Part shown: positions 1 through 7,337 of the stretch, piece after piece
Layout of the letters: each line of letters opens with the position of its first letter
Numbering within the stretch: position 1 is the stretch's first letter
Assembly (NCBI GenBank): GCA_021604605.1
Contig: BQJH01000037.1
Span: forward strand, 1-15,359
Direction of reading: 5' to 3'
Length of the DNA: 15,359 nt
Source of the DNA: Hyphococcus sp.
GTDB lineage: Bacteria; Pseudomonadota; Alphaproteobacteria; Caulobacterales; Parvularculaceae
Translations under genes and position numbers: made by a program
Notes under the pieces: model-generated
The model's database searches: none
What the model saw: the letters and a program-made list of their open reading frames with translations, nothing else
What the model was told of the DNA's origin: nothing

Positions 1-14
1 GTCAGGCAAAATCC

Positions 15-461
15 TTAAAACGGCTTCACGATCACCATAATCACAATAATTATCAACATGATAAAAGGGACTTCATTCATGATACGCCAGAACTTTTCAG
101 AGCGCGGGCGTTCGCCAGCCTCAAATTTCCGCCGGGACGATGCATAAAATCCATGAATTGCCGACATGGCGAGAACCATCGTTAGTTTTACATGAAACCA
201 GCCCGCTGAGAGAATTTCACGGTTCGCAATCAACATTAAAATCCCGAGGATCCAGACTGCAATCATCGCCGGGTTGATAATACCTTTCAAAAGCCGCCGC
301 TGCATCTGAATGAAATAGCGCTCTGCTTCACCGCCTTTTTCAGACTGGTGCTGGTAAACAAACAGCCGCGGCAGATACATCATCCCCGCCATCCATGCGA
401 TCACCGCGATCAAATGGACAGCCTTTATCCAGAGATAATAGCTGAGTAAAAACTCGGCCAT
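15..461 (-). CDS. hemJ: HemJ-type protoporphyrinogen IX oxidase, membrane protein
   Basis: Probable oxygen-independent protoporphyrinogen oxidase of the HemJ (UPF0093) family, which oxidises protoporphyrinogen IX to protoporphyrin IX, the penultimate haem step, in the inner membrane. The 148-aa product has about four hydrophobic segments (near residues 10-30, 56-78, 88-108 and 128-146). It carries the family's N-terminal histidine (H16, in KAVHLIAVIAWMAGMMYLPR) and a later HVKL segment. The length fits the family (about 140-150 aa). The ATG at 461-459 overlaps the hemE stop by one base (TGATG), so the two are probably translationally coupled and cotranscribed from the hemE promoter. Family assignment is strong by motif. 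The function follows from established HemJ work and was not tested here. Confidence 0.93.
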   Translation of the reverse strand: MAEFLLSYYLWIKAVHLIAVIAWMAGMMYLPRLFVYQHQSEKGGEAERYFIQMQRRLLKGIINPAMIAVWILGILMLIANREILSAGWFHVKLTMVLAMSAIHGFYASSRRKFEAGERPRSEKFWRIMNEVPFIMLIIIVIMVIVKPF

Positions 462-1495
462 CAGCTCTGTCCTCGAACAAATTTTACTAATTCACCTACA
501 TGTTCCGGCGGCGTTTCCGGCGTAAACCCGTGACCAAGATTGAAAATGTGCGGCACATCATGAAAGAGTTTCATATATACGCTCGCAGCATTTTTCATCG
601 TTTCGCCACCCTCAATAACCACTAATGGATCGAGCCCCCCTTGCACCACGGTATGGCCGCTTAAATGCGCCCGCGCCCAGGAAGGGTCCATGGCGTAATC
701 AATGCCGAACCCGTCGCATTCAGGCAACATCGCATATTCACCAGCTTTTTCCCCGACACCTTTTGGAAACATGATAATCGGGATGCCTGGACGGGCTTTT
801 TTGATGGCTGAAGCAATTTTGGAAATTGGCCCTACCGAGACAGCATCCAACACTGGCCAGGGCAGACCGCTCGCCCAAGTATCGAACAGCTGAACTGCAT
901 CAGCGCCCGCATCAATCTGCGCGATCAGGTATGTGATGGTCTTTTCCACCAAAAGATCCATCAGTGCGATTATAAACTCTTTGTCCTGGTAATACCGCAG
1001 CCGCAGGGAAGCTGGGTCCTTCGTCGATCGACCAGCAAGCATGTAGGTCGCAACTGTCCATGGGGCGCCGGCAAACCCGATAAGCGCTTTGTCTTCATCC
1101 AGCGCCGCTTTTGTTTTCGAGACTGTTTCAAAGACTGCTTCTAGCGGACCCAAAACATCACGGGTACGAAATAGATCAATATCCTTAGCGCTTATGACAG
1201 GATCAAGAATTGGTCCCTCGCCAGCTTCAAAGCTTAGCTTCTGACCCAGTGCATGAGGAATTAAAAGGATATCCGCAAAGAGAATGGCTGCATCAAGATC
1301 AAACCGGCGAACAGGTTGCAGTGTTACTTCAGACGCTAAATCAGAATTAAAACACAGATCGAGAAAGGACCCTGCTTGCTCACGCAATTGTCTATATTCT
1401 GGCAGATAGCGCCCTGCCTGTCGCATGAACCAGATGGGCGGTATGGCCTGAACTTCTTCGCTTAGAGCCTGTAGGAATTTTGATTGTTGTGACAT
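461..1495 (-). CDS. hemE: Uroporphyrinogen decarboxylase
   Basis: Cytosolic haem-pathway enzyme that removes the four acetate carboxyls of uroporphyrinogen III to give coproporphyrinogen III. Both family signatures are visible: PPIWFMRQAGRYLPEYR near residues 19-35, with R25 and R29 binding substrate carboxylates, and GFAGAPWTVATYMLAGR near 141-157. The FADIL segment supplies the expected catalytic-site aspartate. At 344 aa it is full length. The ATG at 1495 has no convincing Shine-Dalgarno sequence, but homology begins directly after it. It is the first gene of a hemE-hemJ pair. Its upstream DNA is the candidate origin region with a CtrA-type site over its promoter. In Caulobacter hemE also borders the origin, with a promoter inside it. 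Confidence 0.98.
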   Translation of the reverse strand: MSQQSKFLQALSEEVQAIPPIWFMRQAGRYLPEYRQLREQAGSFLDLCFNSDLASEVTLQPVRRFDLDAAILFADILLIPHALGQKLSFEAGEGPILDPVISAKDIDLFRTRDVLGPLEAVFETVSKTKAALDEDKALIGFAGAPWTVATYMLAGRSTKDPASLRLRYYQDKEFIIALMDLLVEKTITYLIAQIDAGADAVQLFDTWASGLPWPVLDAVSVGPISKIASAIKKARPGIPIIMFPKGVGEKAGEYAMLPECDGFGIDYAMDPSWARAHLSGHTVVQGGLDPLVVIEGGETMKNAASVYMKLFHDVPHIFNLGHGFTPETPPEHVGELVKFVRGQS

Positions 1496-1530
1496 GAGCT
1501 GGATATTTACTCTGTTAACTTTCTATAAAG

Positions 1531-1535
1531 GATTC
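1531..1535. promoter_or_regulatory. GANTC (CcrM-type) methylation site in the origin/hemE promoter
   Basis: GATTC directly abuts the left TTAA of the CtrA-type site and lies inside the proposed hemE promoter spacer. GANTC is the CcrM target in alphaproteobacteria. Its hemimethylated state after fork passage could influence hemE transcription. The motif is seen; the role is inferred. Confidence 0.45.
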
Positions 1536-1550
1536 TTAAGAAAGTATTAA
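1536..1550. promoter_or_regulatory. CtrA-type binding site, perfect TTAA-N7-TTAA
   Basis: TTAAGAAAGTATTAA matches the CtrA consensus exactly. A weaker site, TTAA-N7-TAAA, lies 6 bases to the left at 1515-1529. In Caulobacter, CtrA bound at origin sites represses initiation and regulates the hemE promoter. The same dual role is inferred here. Confidence 0.6.
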
Positions 1551-1807
1551 TATAAAGATAGGGCAGGGAAATCGGGGATATTTTTCGCGCGACACATTAT
1601 CATCAGCTGGCGCCCCTGTTTTCCAGTTCTTTTTCTACGGGGGAAGAATTTCCAACAAGACCGGGAAAATGCAAATAAGCTGCTTTATTCAAAAGAGAAT
1701 TGTTCAGCGAAAGAAGCTAAAAAGTCAAAACGTGTCGGATCCTGGGTATTTATGGATGGAAAAGATCACAAACTAGGTTTTCATTTTCCGCTGGGCGCCA
1801 AAGCAGT

Positions 1808-1836
1808 ATGACTCGGCATGTTTCACTGGGTATAAA
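1808..1836 (+). promoter_or_regulatory. Putative promoter of the ppsR-maf-aroE-coaE operon
   Basis: ATGACT (1808-1813, 4/6 to TTGACA) and TATAAA (1831-1836, 5/6 to TATAAT) are 17 bases apart and read toward ppsR. A GACTC (GANTC) at 1810-1814 overlaps the -35, so methylation could modulate it. No experimental support is available. Confidence 0.4.
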
Positions 1837-1870
1837 AAACCATACTATTCAAAGCCCCCTTTTCCCGGAC

Positions 1871-1879
1871 ATATCCACA
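1871..1879 (+). promoter_or_regulatory. DnaA-box-like sequence next to the ppsR start
   Basis: ATATCCACA differs from the consensus TTATCCACA at one position and lies two bases before the ppsR ATG. A second, weaker match (TTATCATCA, 7/9) lies in 1597-1606. One near-consensus box alone is weak; its value comes from the origin context. Confidence 0.4.
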
Positions 1880-1881
1880 GA

Positions 1882-2760
1882 ATGACTAACACGAGTTTAG
1901 AGCAAACATCACAAGAACCACCGCGAAAAAAACCGGCCCCGCTGGCTACGTTTTTTCATGTGCATCTGGTCTCGGATTCTACAGGCGAAACCATCAATGC
2001 GATGTTGAAGGCAACAGCCTCACAATTTGCTGCGGCAAAACCTTTGGAACATATATATGCACTTGTGCGCTCACGCGCACAGATGGAAAAAACCCTTGCA
2101 GAAATCGAGGCGTCTCCCGGTATTGTCCTATATACCGTGCTTAACCCAGATTTACGACGCCTATTAGAGATCCGCTGTAACGAGCTACAAACACCAGCTG
2201 TTTCTGTTCTAGATCCGTTGTTGAACGCATTTACAGACTACCTTGGTTTACAGCAGACCCACCGCCCTGGCGCTCAGCACAAGCTGGATGAAGATTACTT
2301 CAACCGGATTGCAGCGCTGGATTACACCTTATCCCACGATGACGGACAGATGACGTGGGACCTTGAACCAGCTGATGTTGTCTTAGTCGGCGTGAGCCGA
2401 ACATCAAAGACGCCAACTTGTATGTATCTCGCAAACCGGGGGGTTAAAGCGGCGAACGTGCCTTTAGTCCCGACCTCCGATTTACCACCGGAAGTTTTTA
2501 AACTGCGCAAACCGCTGATTGTCGGACTGGTTGCCAGCCCGGAACGCCTCGCCCAAATTCGCAAAAGCCGCTTGGGTGAATTAAATGCATCTGGCGCCGC
2601 GGAAGACTATTCTGATCTAGAAGTTATCCGCGCAGAGGTTATCCGCGCAAAACGGCTATATACAAAACACCGTTGGCCAATGATTGATGTGACAAGGAAG
2701 TCTGTTGAAGAAACGGCAGCCGCCATTTTAACGAAACTTTCAGCGCGGCAAAACAGGTGA
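1882..2760 (+). CDS. ppsR: Pyruvate,phosphate dikinase / PEP synthase regulatory protein (DUF299)
   Basis: Bifunctional serine/threonine kinase and Pi-dependent phosphorylase of the DUF299 family. It switches PEP synthase or pyruvate,phosphate dikinase off (ADP-dependent) and on (Pi-dependent) by phosphorylating the enzyme near its catalytic histidine. The 292-aa product has the family N-terminal block FHVHLVSDSTGET (near 25-37) and the nucleotide-binding loop GVSRTSKTP (170-178). An ATG at 1882 gives about 20 extra polar residues before the conserved block, so a slightly later start is possible, but no internal ATG is closer to it. Its stop overlaps the maf GTG (GTGA). It is the equivalent of the first gene right of the Caulobacter origin. 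Which of the two targets it controls cannot be told from this window. Confidence 0.95.
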   Translation: MTNTSLEQTSQEPPRKKPAPLATFFHVHLVSDSTGETINAMLKATASQFAAAKPLEHIYALVRSRAQMEKTLAEIEASPGIVLYTVLNPDLRRLLEIRCNELQTPAVSVLDPLLNAFTDYLGLQQTHRPGAQHKLDEDYFNRIAALDYTLSHDDGQMTWDLEPADVVLVGVSRTSKTPTCMYLANRGVKAANVPLVPTSDLPPEVFKLRKPLIVGLVASPERLAQIRKSRLGELNASGAAEDYSDLEVIRAEVIRAKRLYTKHRWPMIDVTRKSVEETAAAILTKLSARQNR

Positions 2761-3359
2761 GTAAAAAACCACAAATTATTTTAGCCTCAGGCAGCTCAAT
2801 TAGAAGGGCTATTCTGGCGAATGCCGGGTTGGATTTTGAAGTTATCCGCCCGGATGTTGACGAGGGCTTCATAAAAAAATCTGCTAAAGATCAAGGGCTT
2901 AGCCTTGAGGCCGTGGCCATGCAACTGGCGGAAGAAAAATGCATGGCAGTTGCCAAAGACACTAAAGGCATAGTGATTGGATCAGATCAAATTCTTGAGT
3001 TTGAAGATGTCGCTTACGACAAACCCTTGGATTTCGGCGAGGCGAGGGCCCGGCTGTTGGCGATGCAAGGCAAGCCCCACACGCTGATCAACGCAATCGC
3101 CGTTGCTAGGGACGGCACCATTATCTGGCGAAATATTGATCGCCCGAAACTCACCATGAGAACAATGAGCGAAGCTGAAATTGATGCCTATCTGGCCGCG
3201 TGTGAATCTGATGTGCTCTCAAGTGTTGGCGCTTATCAAGTTGAAAAAATGGGCGGGCGGCTTTTTGAGAAAATTGAAGGGGATCATTACGCCGTTTTAG
3301 GTCTCTCGCTTTTCCCCCTGCTTGCGTTGTTGCGGCGAGTAGAGGCGATAGATTTTTAA
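2757..3359 (+). CDS. maf: Maf-family nucleotide pyrophosphatase (YceF-like)
   Basis: House-cleaning nucleoside triphosphate pyrophosphatase of the Maf/HAM1 superfamily. The 200-aa product starts with KPQIILASGSSIRRAIL (residues 4-20), the Maf N-terminal loop, although the usual S-P-R is S-I-R. The IGSDQILEF segment has the Asp-Gln pair found in YceF-type Maf proteins (m7GTP pyrophosphatases) in place of the Asp-Thr of dTTP/UTP-type Maf. The YceF-like specificity is therefore inferred. It begins at GTG 2757 and overlaps the ppsR stop by 4 bases, so translation is probably coupled. It ends one base before aroE. Length is normal. Confidence 0.93.
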   Translation: MSKKPQIILASGSSIRRAILANAGLDFEVIRPDVDEGFIKKSAKDQGLSLEAVAMQLAEEKCMAVAKDTKGIVIGSDQILEFEDVAYDKPLDFGEARARLLAMQGKPHTLINAIAVARDGTIIWRNIDRPKLTMRTMSEAEIDAYLAACESDVLSSVGAYQVEKMGGRLFEKIEGDHYAVLGLSLFPLLALLRRVEAIDF

Positions 3360-3360
3360 G

Positions 3361-4209
3361 ATGGATGCTCACCAAAAAAAAGCAGCGGTTGTTGGGTGGC
3401 CGATCTCCCATTCATTATCGCCATCAATTCATAATTTATGGGCGCGCCGCACTGGGCTAAATGCACAATACTTGCCGATTGCGATTCCACCGACCTATGA
3501 GGACTTCGCCGCAAAGCTAGATGAGCTGCAGGCTGCAGGCTTTGCCGGCATAAATATAACTCTTCCGCATAAGGAAAATGCATTGAGATATGCGGCAAAG
3601 GCAAGCAATGGAGCGGAAAAAGCGGGCGCTGCAAACATGATCACCTTTGGGTGTGGCGGGCCTTATGCTGATAACTCTGATGTCGAGGGGTTTGCCCAGG
3701 CGGTAAAAGGCATTGTTTCTAAAGAGAAAATCAACTCTGCTTTGGTGATTGGCGCAGGCGGCGCCGCGCGTGGGGTCGTCTTGGCGTTTCAGTCACTCGG
3801 TGTCAAAGATATTACCCTGACCAACAGAACAAAAGACAAAGCGCTGGCAATTGCCAATGATTTTAAAACCGCAACAATTGATTGGGGTAAGGAACAAAAT
3901 ATTATCGATACTGTTGATATGATTGTAAATACGACAAGCTTAGGCATGACAGGGCAACCACCCCTTGATCTGGATTTGAGCCGCCTGCAACATCATGCAA
4001 TTGTCGCTGACATTGTTTACTCCCCACTGGAAACGCCGCTATTAAAATCAGCTAAACAAAAAGGGAATGCGACGGTTGATGGGTTAGCGATGTTAATGCA
4101 TCAGGCGGTCCCGGGGTTTCGACAGTGGTTTGGCGGTGAGCCAATAGTTGATCAAGAATTGCGCAATCATCTTGTTACGATTTTGAACAACAGGAAAAAC
4201 GAATGTTAA
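3361..4209 (+). CDS. aroE: Shikimate dehydrogenase (NADP+)
   Basis: Catalyses the reversible NADPH-dependent reduction of 3-dehydroshikimate to shikimate in the cytosolic chorismate pathway. The 282-aa product shows the shikimate-binding SHSLSPSIHN (16-25), the catalytic lysine K71 in NITLPHKENA, the partner aspartate D107 in DNSDVEGF, the glycine-rich NADP loop GAGGAARG (131-138), and the later NTTSLGM and DGLAMLMHQA blocks. All key residues are present. The ATG at 3361 starts one base after the maf stop. Its own last 7 bases overlap the coaE start, so it is embedded in one operon. Confidence 0.97.
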   Translation: MDAHQKKAAVVGWPISHSLSPSIHNLWARRTGLNAQYLPIAIPPTYEDFAAKLDELQAAGFAGINITLPHKENALRYAAKASNGAEKAGAANMITFGCGGPYADNSDVEGFAQAVKGIVSKEKINSALVIGAGGAARGVVLAFQSLGVKDITLTNRTKDKALAIANDFKTATIDWGKEQNIIDTVDMIVNTTSLGMTGQPPLDLDLSRLQHHAIVADIVYSPLETPLLKSAKQKGNATVDGLAMLMHQAVPGFRQWFGGEPIVDQELRNHLVTILNNRKNEC

Positions 4210-4802
4210 AAGTCGGCCTTACGGGCTCTATCGGCATGGGTAAATCTACCGTGGCGCAGATGTTCGCAGACTTAGGCGCGATGGTCTGGAACGCTGATGA
4301 CGCCGTTCACAGGATGTACGCCAAAGATGGGGCGGCTGTTGGCCCCGTAGAGAGAGCCTTTCCCGGGGTGGTTGTTGATGGTGAAATTGACCGCAGATTG
4401 CTGGCCGGAAAGGTTTTAGGGACGCCCGCCGAGTTGCAGAAACTCGAAGCGATAGTTCACCCACTGGTAGGCGCTGATCGCGAAGCCTTTATGACGGCGG
4501 CGGGCCATGCGGGAGCAGATATGGTTGTTCTGGATATTCCGCTTCTGTTTGAAAACGGGTCCGACGCTCTTTTTGATGTTGTCATTGTTGTTAGCGCTCC
4601 AGCGGAAATTCAGCGTCAGCGCGTATTATCGCGTCCCGGTATGACTGAGGCAAAATTGAACACAATTCTAGCTGAGCAAATGCCGGATGAGGAAAAAAGA
4701 TCCCGCGCTGATTATATTATCTCAACCGACCAGAGCCTTGATGACACAAAAGAAGATGTAGCAAAAATCTATAACGAGATTATGGCGCGACGCCTTGATT
4801 AG
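4203..4802 (+). CDS. coaE: Dephospho-CoA kinase
   Basis: Phosphorylates the 3'-hydroxyl of the ribose of dephospho-CoA, the last step of CoA synthesis. The P-loop GLTGSIGMGKST occupies residues 5-16. NADDAVHRMY, VLDIPLLFENG (a conserved CoaE block) and the LID-region QRQRVLSR follow in the expected order. At 199 aa the length is normal. The ATG at 4203 lies inside the end of aroE. In Caulobacter and many relatives the next genes are dnaQ and secB. Here the operon ends, and the following gene is on the opposite strand, with its last 23 bases overlapping coaE tail to tail. Confidence 0.97.
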   Translation: MLKVGLTGSIGMGKSTVAQMFADLGAMVWNADDAVHRMYAKDGAAVGPVERAFPGVVVDGEIDRRLLAGKVLGTPAELQKLEAIVHPLVGADREAFMTAAGHAGADMVVLDIPLLFENGSDALFDVVIVVSAPAEIQRQRVLSRPGMTEAKLNTILAEQMPDEEKRSRADYIISTDQSLDDTKEDVAKIYNEIMARRLD

Positions 4803-5664
4803 CGTTGTTGCTGAGCGTGTCTAAAAAACGTCTATAGCGTGTTTTCGCATCGTTGAAATATTCTTCATTGTACCAATGAATATAATCCGGCTCTAAAAAC
4901 GGATCATCAAATACATGCTCGGCGCCGGGATAGACCACCAATTCTGTGCCGTCGCGCTTTTTCTGGCGGCCCTGAAAATAAGAAATGCACTCGTCTGCGT
5001 TGACAATTGTGTCTTCGCCAGCAATCAGCGCAAGAACAGGAAGGTCTTGTTTCCATTGATCAAATCGTGACCTAGAGCCGCGCCCGCAATATGGATAAAA
5101 GACAATTGCCCCCTTAAGGGCTGCCGCCGGTGTCGCCTCTTTAATGCCCGCAGGAAAACGGGTTTTCATATCCAGCGTGAGATAGTCCATCAGCGACCAA
5201 GCGCCATGAGACCACCCGGCAGCAATGATTTTTGTTTCATCAAGGCGTGGGTCATTTTCAACGATCTTAATTGCAGCCAACACATCGCCAGCACGCTCCT
5301 GCCCGATCAGCGCTTTGCCGGAACACACAATGTCCAGCGCTTTCTGCCGGGAATATCCACGAGGCGACATGCTGTCGACAATGATCGCTGCATACCCTGC
5401 TTCAGTTGCTACATCCGCCCACTGATGTTGAAACTCCGGACGCACACCGGCGCAGCCATGAAACTGAAGAACCACAGGAAACGGAGCTGTTCCCTTCGTG
5501 GGCAGCCGAATTTCCACATCGTTTTTAATCAAGGCGACGCGTTCGTCTATTGAGGTTTTTTCAATTTGATTTGCAAAGAAAGCGAGCATCAACGGTTCAG
5601 CCTTCCAGCCGAGGATGCTAACCAAAAAAACAATGCCCAACAAAATCATCTGCCATTTTTTCAT
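4780..5664 (-). CDS. Dienelactone-hydrolase-like alpha/beta hydrolase, membrane-anchored or exported
   Basis: Alpha/beta hydrolase of the dienelactone hydrolase group. The 294-aa product starts with a basic residue pair and a hydrophobic stretch (about 6-30), a signal anchor or uncleaved signal. The catalytic domain follows: VVLQFHGCAG (64-73) with the oxyanion-hole region, nucleophile S152 in GWSHGAW, acid D218 in AGEDTIV and H250 in GAEHVFDD, giving a complete Ser-Asp-His triad. Classical dienelactone hydrolases use Cys, so the substrate is likely a different ester and is unknown. The start at 5664 lacks an obvious ribosome binding site. The 3' end overlaps coaE by 23 bases convergently. 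Confidence 0.85.
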   Translation of the reverse strand: MKKWQMILLGIVFLVSILGWKAEPLMLAFFANQIEKTSIDERVALIKNDVEIRLPTKGTAPFPVVLQFHGCAGVRPEFQHQWADVATEAGYAAIIVDSMSPRGYSRQKALDIVCSGKALIGQERAGDVLAAIKIVENDPRLDETKIIAAGWSHGAWSLMDYLTLDMKTRFPAGIKEATPAAALKGAIVFYPYCGRGSRSRFDQWKQDLPVLALIAGEDTIVNADECISYFQGRQKKRDGTELVVYPGAEHVFDDPFLEPDYIHWYNEEYFNDAKTRYRRFLDTLSNNANQGVAP

Positions 5665-5766
5665 GGCGATGAGCTTAGAGCCTGTTCCGTAATTCTCAAG
5701 GCTGGTTGGCTGGGCTGGGGATCAGACGTTCCTCTCAGAGAGTCGATGCCTCTGCGGCTCTAATTC

Positions 5767-6780
5767 TTAGAGAAGGCTTGATTGTTGTGCGAGCCCTTTC
5801 AAAGACTGAGCCGGACGCGCGCCAAAATGGCTAATCACCTCGCTAGCGGCAAGGGCGCCGAGAGCGCCAGATTTTGCGAGATCAAACCCGCGCGCCAGAC
5901 CGAACAAAAGCCCCGCGGCATAGGCGTCGCCGGCGCCTGTTGTGTCCTCTAGGGTGGTTGGTGAAATCGCTTCAATCTTTACAGGATCGCCATCGCGCGG
6001 GATCAGAACGGAGCCTTTTTCAGAAAGCGTGACAGCTGTGAGGGCGCACATTTCCCGTGCTTTTGGAATTATTTCCTCAATCGTCTGTTCTTTAAAAAGG
6101 GCTTTGGCTTCGTCTTCATTGGCGAGGACAATATCAACGTGATCGCCGATAAAGCTGTATAAAATATTGCCCTGACGATCGACGACGCCCGCGTCAGAAA
6201 TTGTCAGAGCAGACTTCTTACCAGCGGCATTTGCAATGTTGCATGCCGTAATAAAGGCTTCGCGCGCGACGGGCTGCTCAAATAAATAGCCTTCAAAAAA
6301 AGTAATGGCTGCACGCTTAACCTGATCAGCATCAATATCATCCGGTGAAACAAGAGCGGCGGCGCCTAAAAAAGTCGCCATAGACCGCTGCGCGTCAGGC
6401 GTCACATTCACAAGGCAGCGACCTGTTTCCGGTCCATCTTTCAGGGGAGTGGTATCAAACTCCACGCCCATGGCGCGTAAATCATGACGGAAAATTTCTC
6501 CGAGAGGATCATCGGCGACTTTGCCGACAAAACCGCCATTGCCGCCAAGGGAGGCGACACAGGCGATAGAATTGGCGGCGGACCCGCCAGAGATTTCAAC
6601 ACCGGCGGCCATCGCGCTATAGATGCTGGTCGCCTGACGGTCGTCGATCAGGATCATGCCCCCTTTAGGAATTTCATGGGTTTTAAGAAATTCGTCATCA
6701 GCTTTTGCAAGTACATCAACAATGGCGTTGCCGACACCAATGACATCTAGCGTGGCGAGCTTGGGGGCAGGGTTGGACAT
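5767..6780 (-). CDS. PfkB-family carbohydrate/nucleoside kinase, adenosine kinase-like
   Basis: Ribokinase-fold kinase. I place the start at ATG 6780 rather than the longer frame reaching 6846: an AAGGA lies 8 bases upstream, and the 22 extra residues look unrelated. The 337-aa product has the PfkB substrate motif GGSAANS (65-71) and the signature EDTTGAGDAYAAGLLFG (278-294), with catalytic base D285 and the anion hole TGAGD. The N-terminal block DVIGVGNAIVDVLA resembles alphaproteobacterial proteins annotated as adenosine kinase. PfkB specificity is hard to read from sequence, so ribokinase-like or other sugar substrates remain possible. It is a single gene with its own promoter candidate at 6818-6846. 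Confidence 0.88.
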   Translation of the reverse strand: MSNPAPKLATLDVIGVGNAIVDVLAKADDEFLKTHEIPKGGMILIDDRQATSIYSAMAAGVEISGGSAANSIACVASLGGNGGFVGKVADDPLGEIFRHDLRAMGVEFDTTPLKDGPETGRCLVNVTPDAQRSMATFLGAAALVSPDDIDADQVKRAAITFFEGYLFEQPVAREAFITACNIANAAGKKSALTISDAGVVDRQGNILYSFIGDHVDIVLANEDEAKALFKEQTIEEIIPKAREMCALTAVTLSEKGSVLIPRDGDPVKIEAISPTTLEDTTGAGDAYAAGLLFGLARGFDLAKSGALGALAASEVISHFGARPAQSLKGLAQQSSLL

Positions 6781-6817
6781 GAAAAGATCCTTGAAAATGA
6801 ATGATAAGCGCCGCGGG

Positions 6818-6846
6818 CTTATAAGAACGGCCAACGCGTTAAGCAA
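6818..6846 (-). promoter_or_regulatory. Putative promoter of the PfkB-family kinase gene
   Basis: On the minus strand TTGCTT (6846-6841) and TATAAG (6823-6818, 5/6) are spaced 17 bases. They would start transcription about 30 bases before the ATG at 6780, upstream of the AAGGA ribosome binding site. Confidence 0.4.
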
Positions 6847-6953
6847 GCGCCGGTCTTGGCGAGCACCCTAACAGCTATTCAACTTGCAAGTTTAGACGTT
6901 GCGTGATTATCGTCGCCGCACATCGGTTCAAAGACCAGAGGGTAAAAGTCAGT

Positions 6954-7337
6954 ATGAGACCAGGGGCGAAATCTGTAAGAAAAATAATCGCAGGGGTCGC
7001 GATCGCTCTGGTCTCCGCATGTGCATCAACAAAAGAAGCAAACGTGGTAAAAGAAGTGGGCCTCATCAGTGACCCAACGTCCTCAGCGCCTGTCTTTCAA
7101 CAGGATGACTTTTTAGGCGCATCTTCAGGCGCCGTGGATGCTCTTTTAGGCTCCCCGGCGCTAACACGCAAAGAAGGCAACGGAGAATACAGACGTTATG
7201 CGCTATCTAGCTGCTCGCTGATTGTTATTCTCTACCCTGATGAAACCAATGAGATATCGGTCGCCCATATTGAGGCGACCGCGCTTAACTCAGGCGAGGA
7301 AAAACCCGATCTGGAGACATGTCTCGCAGCGGGTTAG
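6954..7337 (+). CDS. Small predicted lipoprotein, function unknown
   Basis: A 127-aa product when started at ATG 6954. That start places a short basic head and hydrophobic stretch directly before the lipobox VSAC (residues 20-23), giving a lipidated C23. The longer frame from 6903 would add 17 residues before the signal and is less likely. A GAGGG lies 11-15 bases upstream. The mature part has no motif I recognise. It contains two cysteines (in SSCSLIV and ETCLAAG) that could pair in the periplasm. It is divergent from the kinase gene and its stop overlaps the permease stop by 3 bases tail to tail. The lipoprotein call is solid from the signal; no function is proposed. Confidence 0.75.
   Translation: MRPGAKSVRKIIAGVAIALVSACASTKEANVVKEVGLISDPTSSAPVFQQDDFLGASSGAVDALLGSPALTRKEGNGEYRRYALSSCSLIVILYPDETNEISVAHIEATALNSGEEKPDLETCLAAG

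Larger units (their letters stand above)
1522..1550 (-). promoter_or_regulatory. Putative hemE-hemJ promoter overlapping the CtrA site
   Basis: On the minus strand TTAATA (1550-1545) and TATAGA (1527-1522) are 17 bases apart, each matching 4 of 6 sigma-70 positions. The start point would fall near 1515, leaving a leader of about 20 bases before the hemE ATG. The -35 overlaps the distal TTAA half-site, a common layout for CtrA-controlled promoters. A GATTC (GANTC) lies between the two boxes. Confidence 0.4.
1496..1881. other. Candidate chromosomal replication origin (hemE-ppsR intergenic region)
   Basis: This 386-base gap is the only sizeable gene-free stretch in the left 11 kb. It lies between hemE and ppsR, the two genes that flank Cori in Caulobacter crescentus. 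Seen here: an A+T-rich block at about 1501-1560; TTAAGAAAGTATTAA at 1536-1550, a perfect TTAA-N7-TTAA CtrA half-site pair; a degenerate second pair TTAA-N7-TAAA at 1515-1529; GANTC sites at 1531-1535 and 1810-1814; and a one-mismatch DnaA box, ATATCCACA, at 1871-1879. DnaA boxes are fewer than in E. coli oriC, as is usual in alphaproteobacteria. No good IHF site was found by eye. The origin call rests on synteny plus these motifs and is inference. Confidence 0.65.

Noticed and set aside
5206..5553. 115-aa plus-strand frame opposite the hydrolase gene
   Set aside because: Antisense to a hydrolase with a complete catalytic triad; composition is not protein-like.
6881..6892. Perfect 12-base palindrome AACTTGCAAGTT between the kinase and lipoprotein genes
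   Set aside because: A few 12-base palindromes are expected by chance in 15 kb; no repeat copy or further support, so not listed as an operator.
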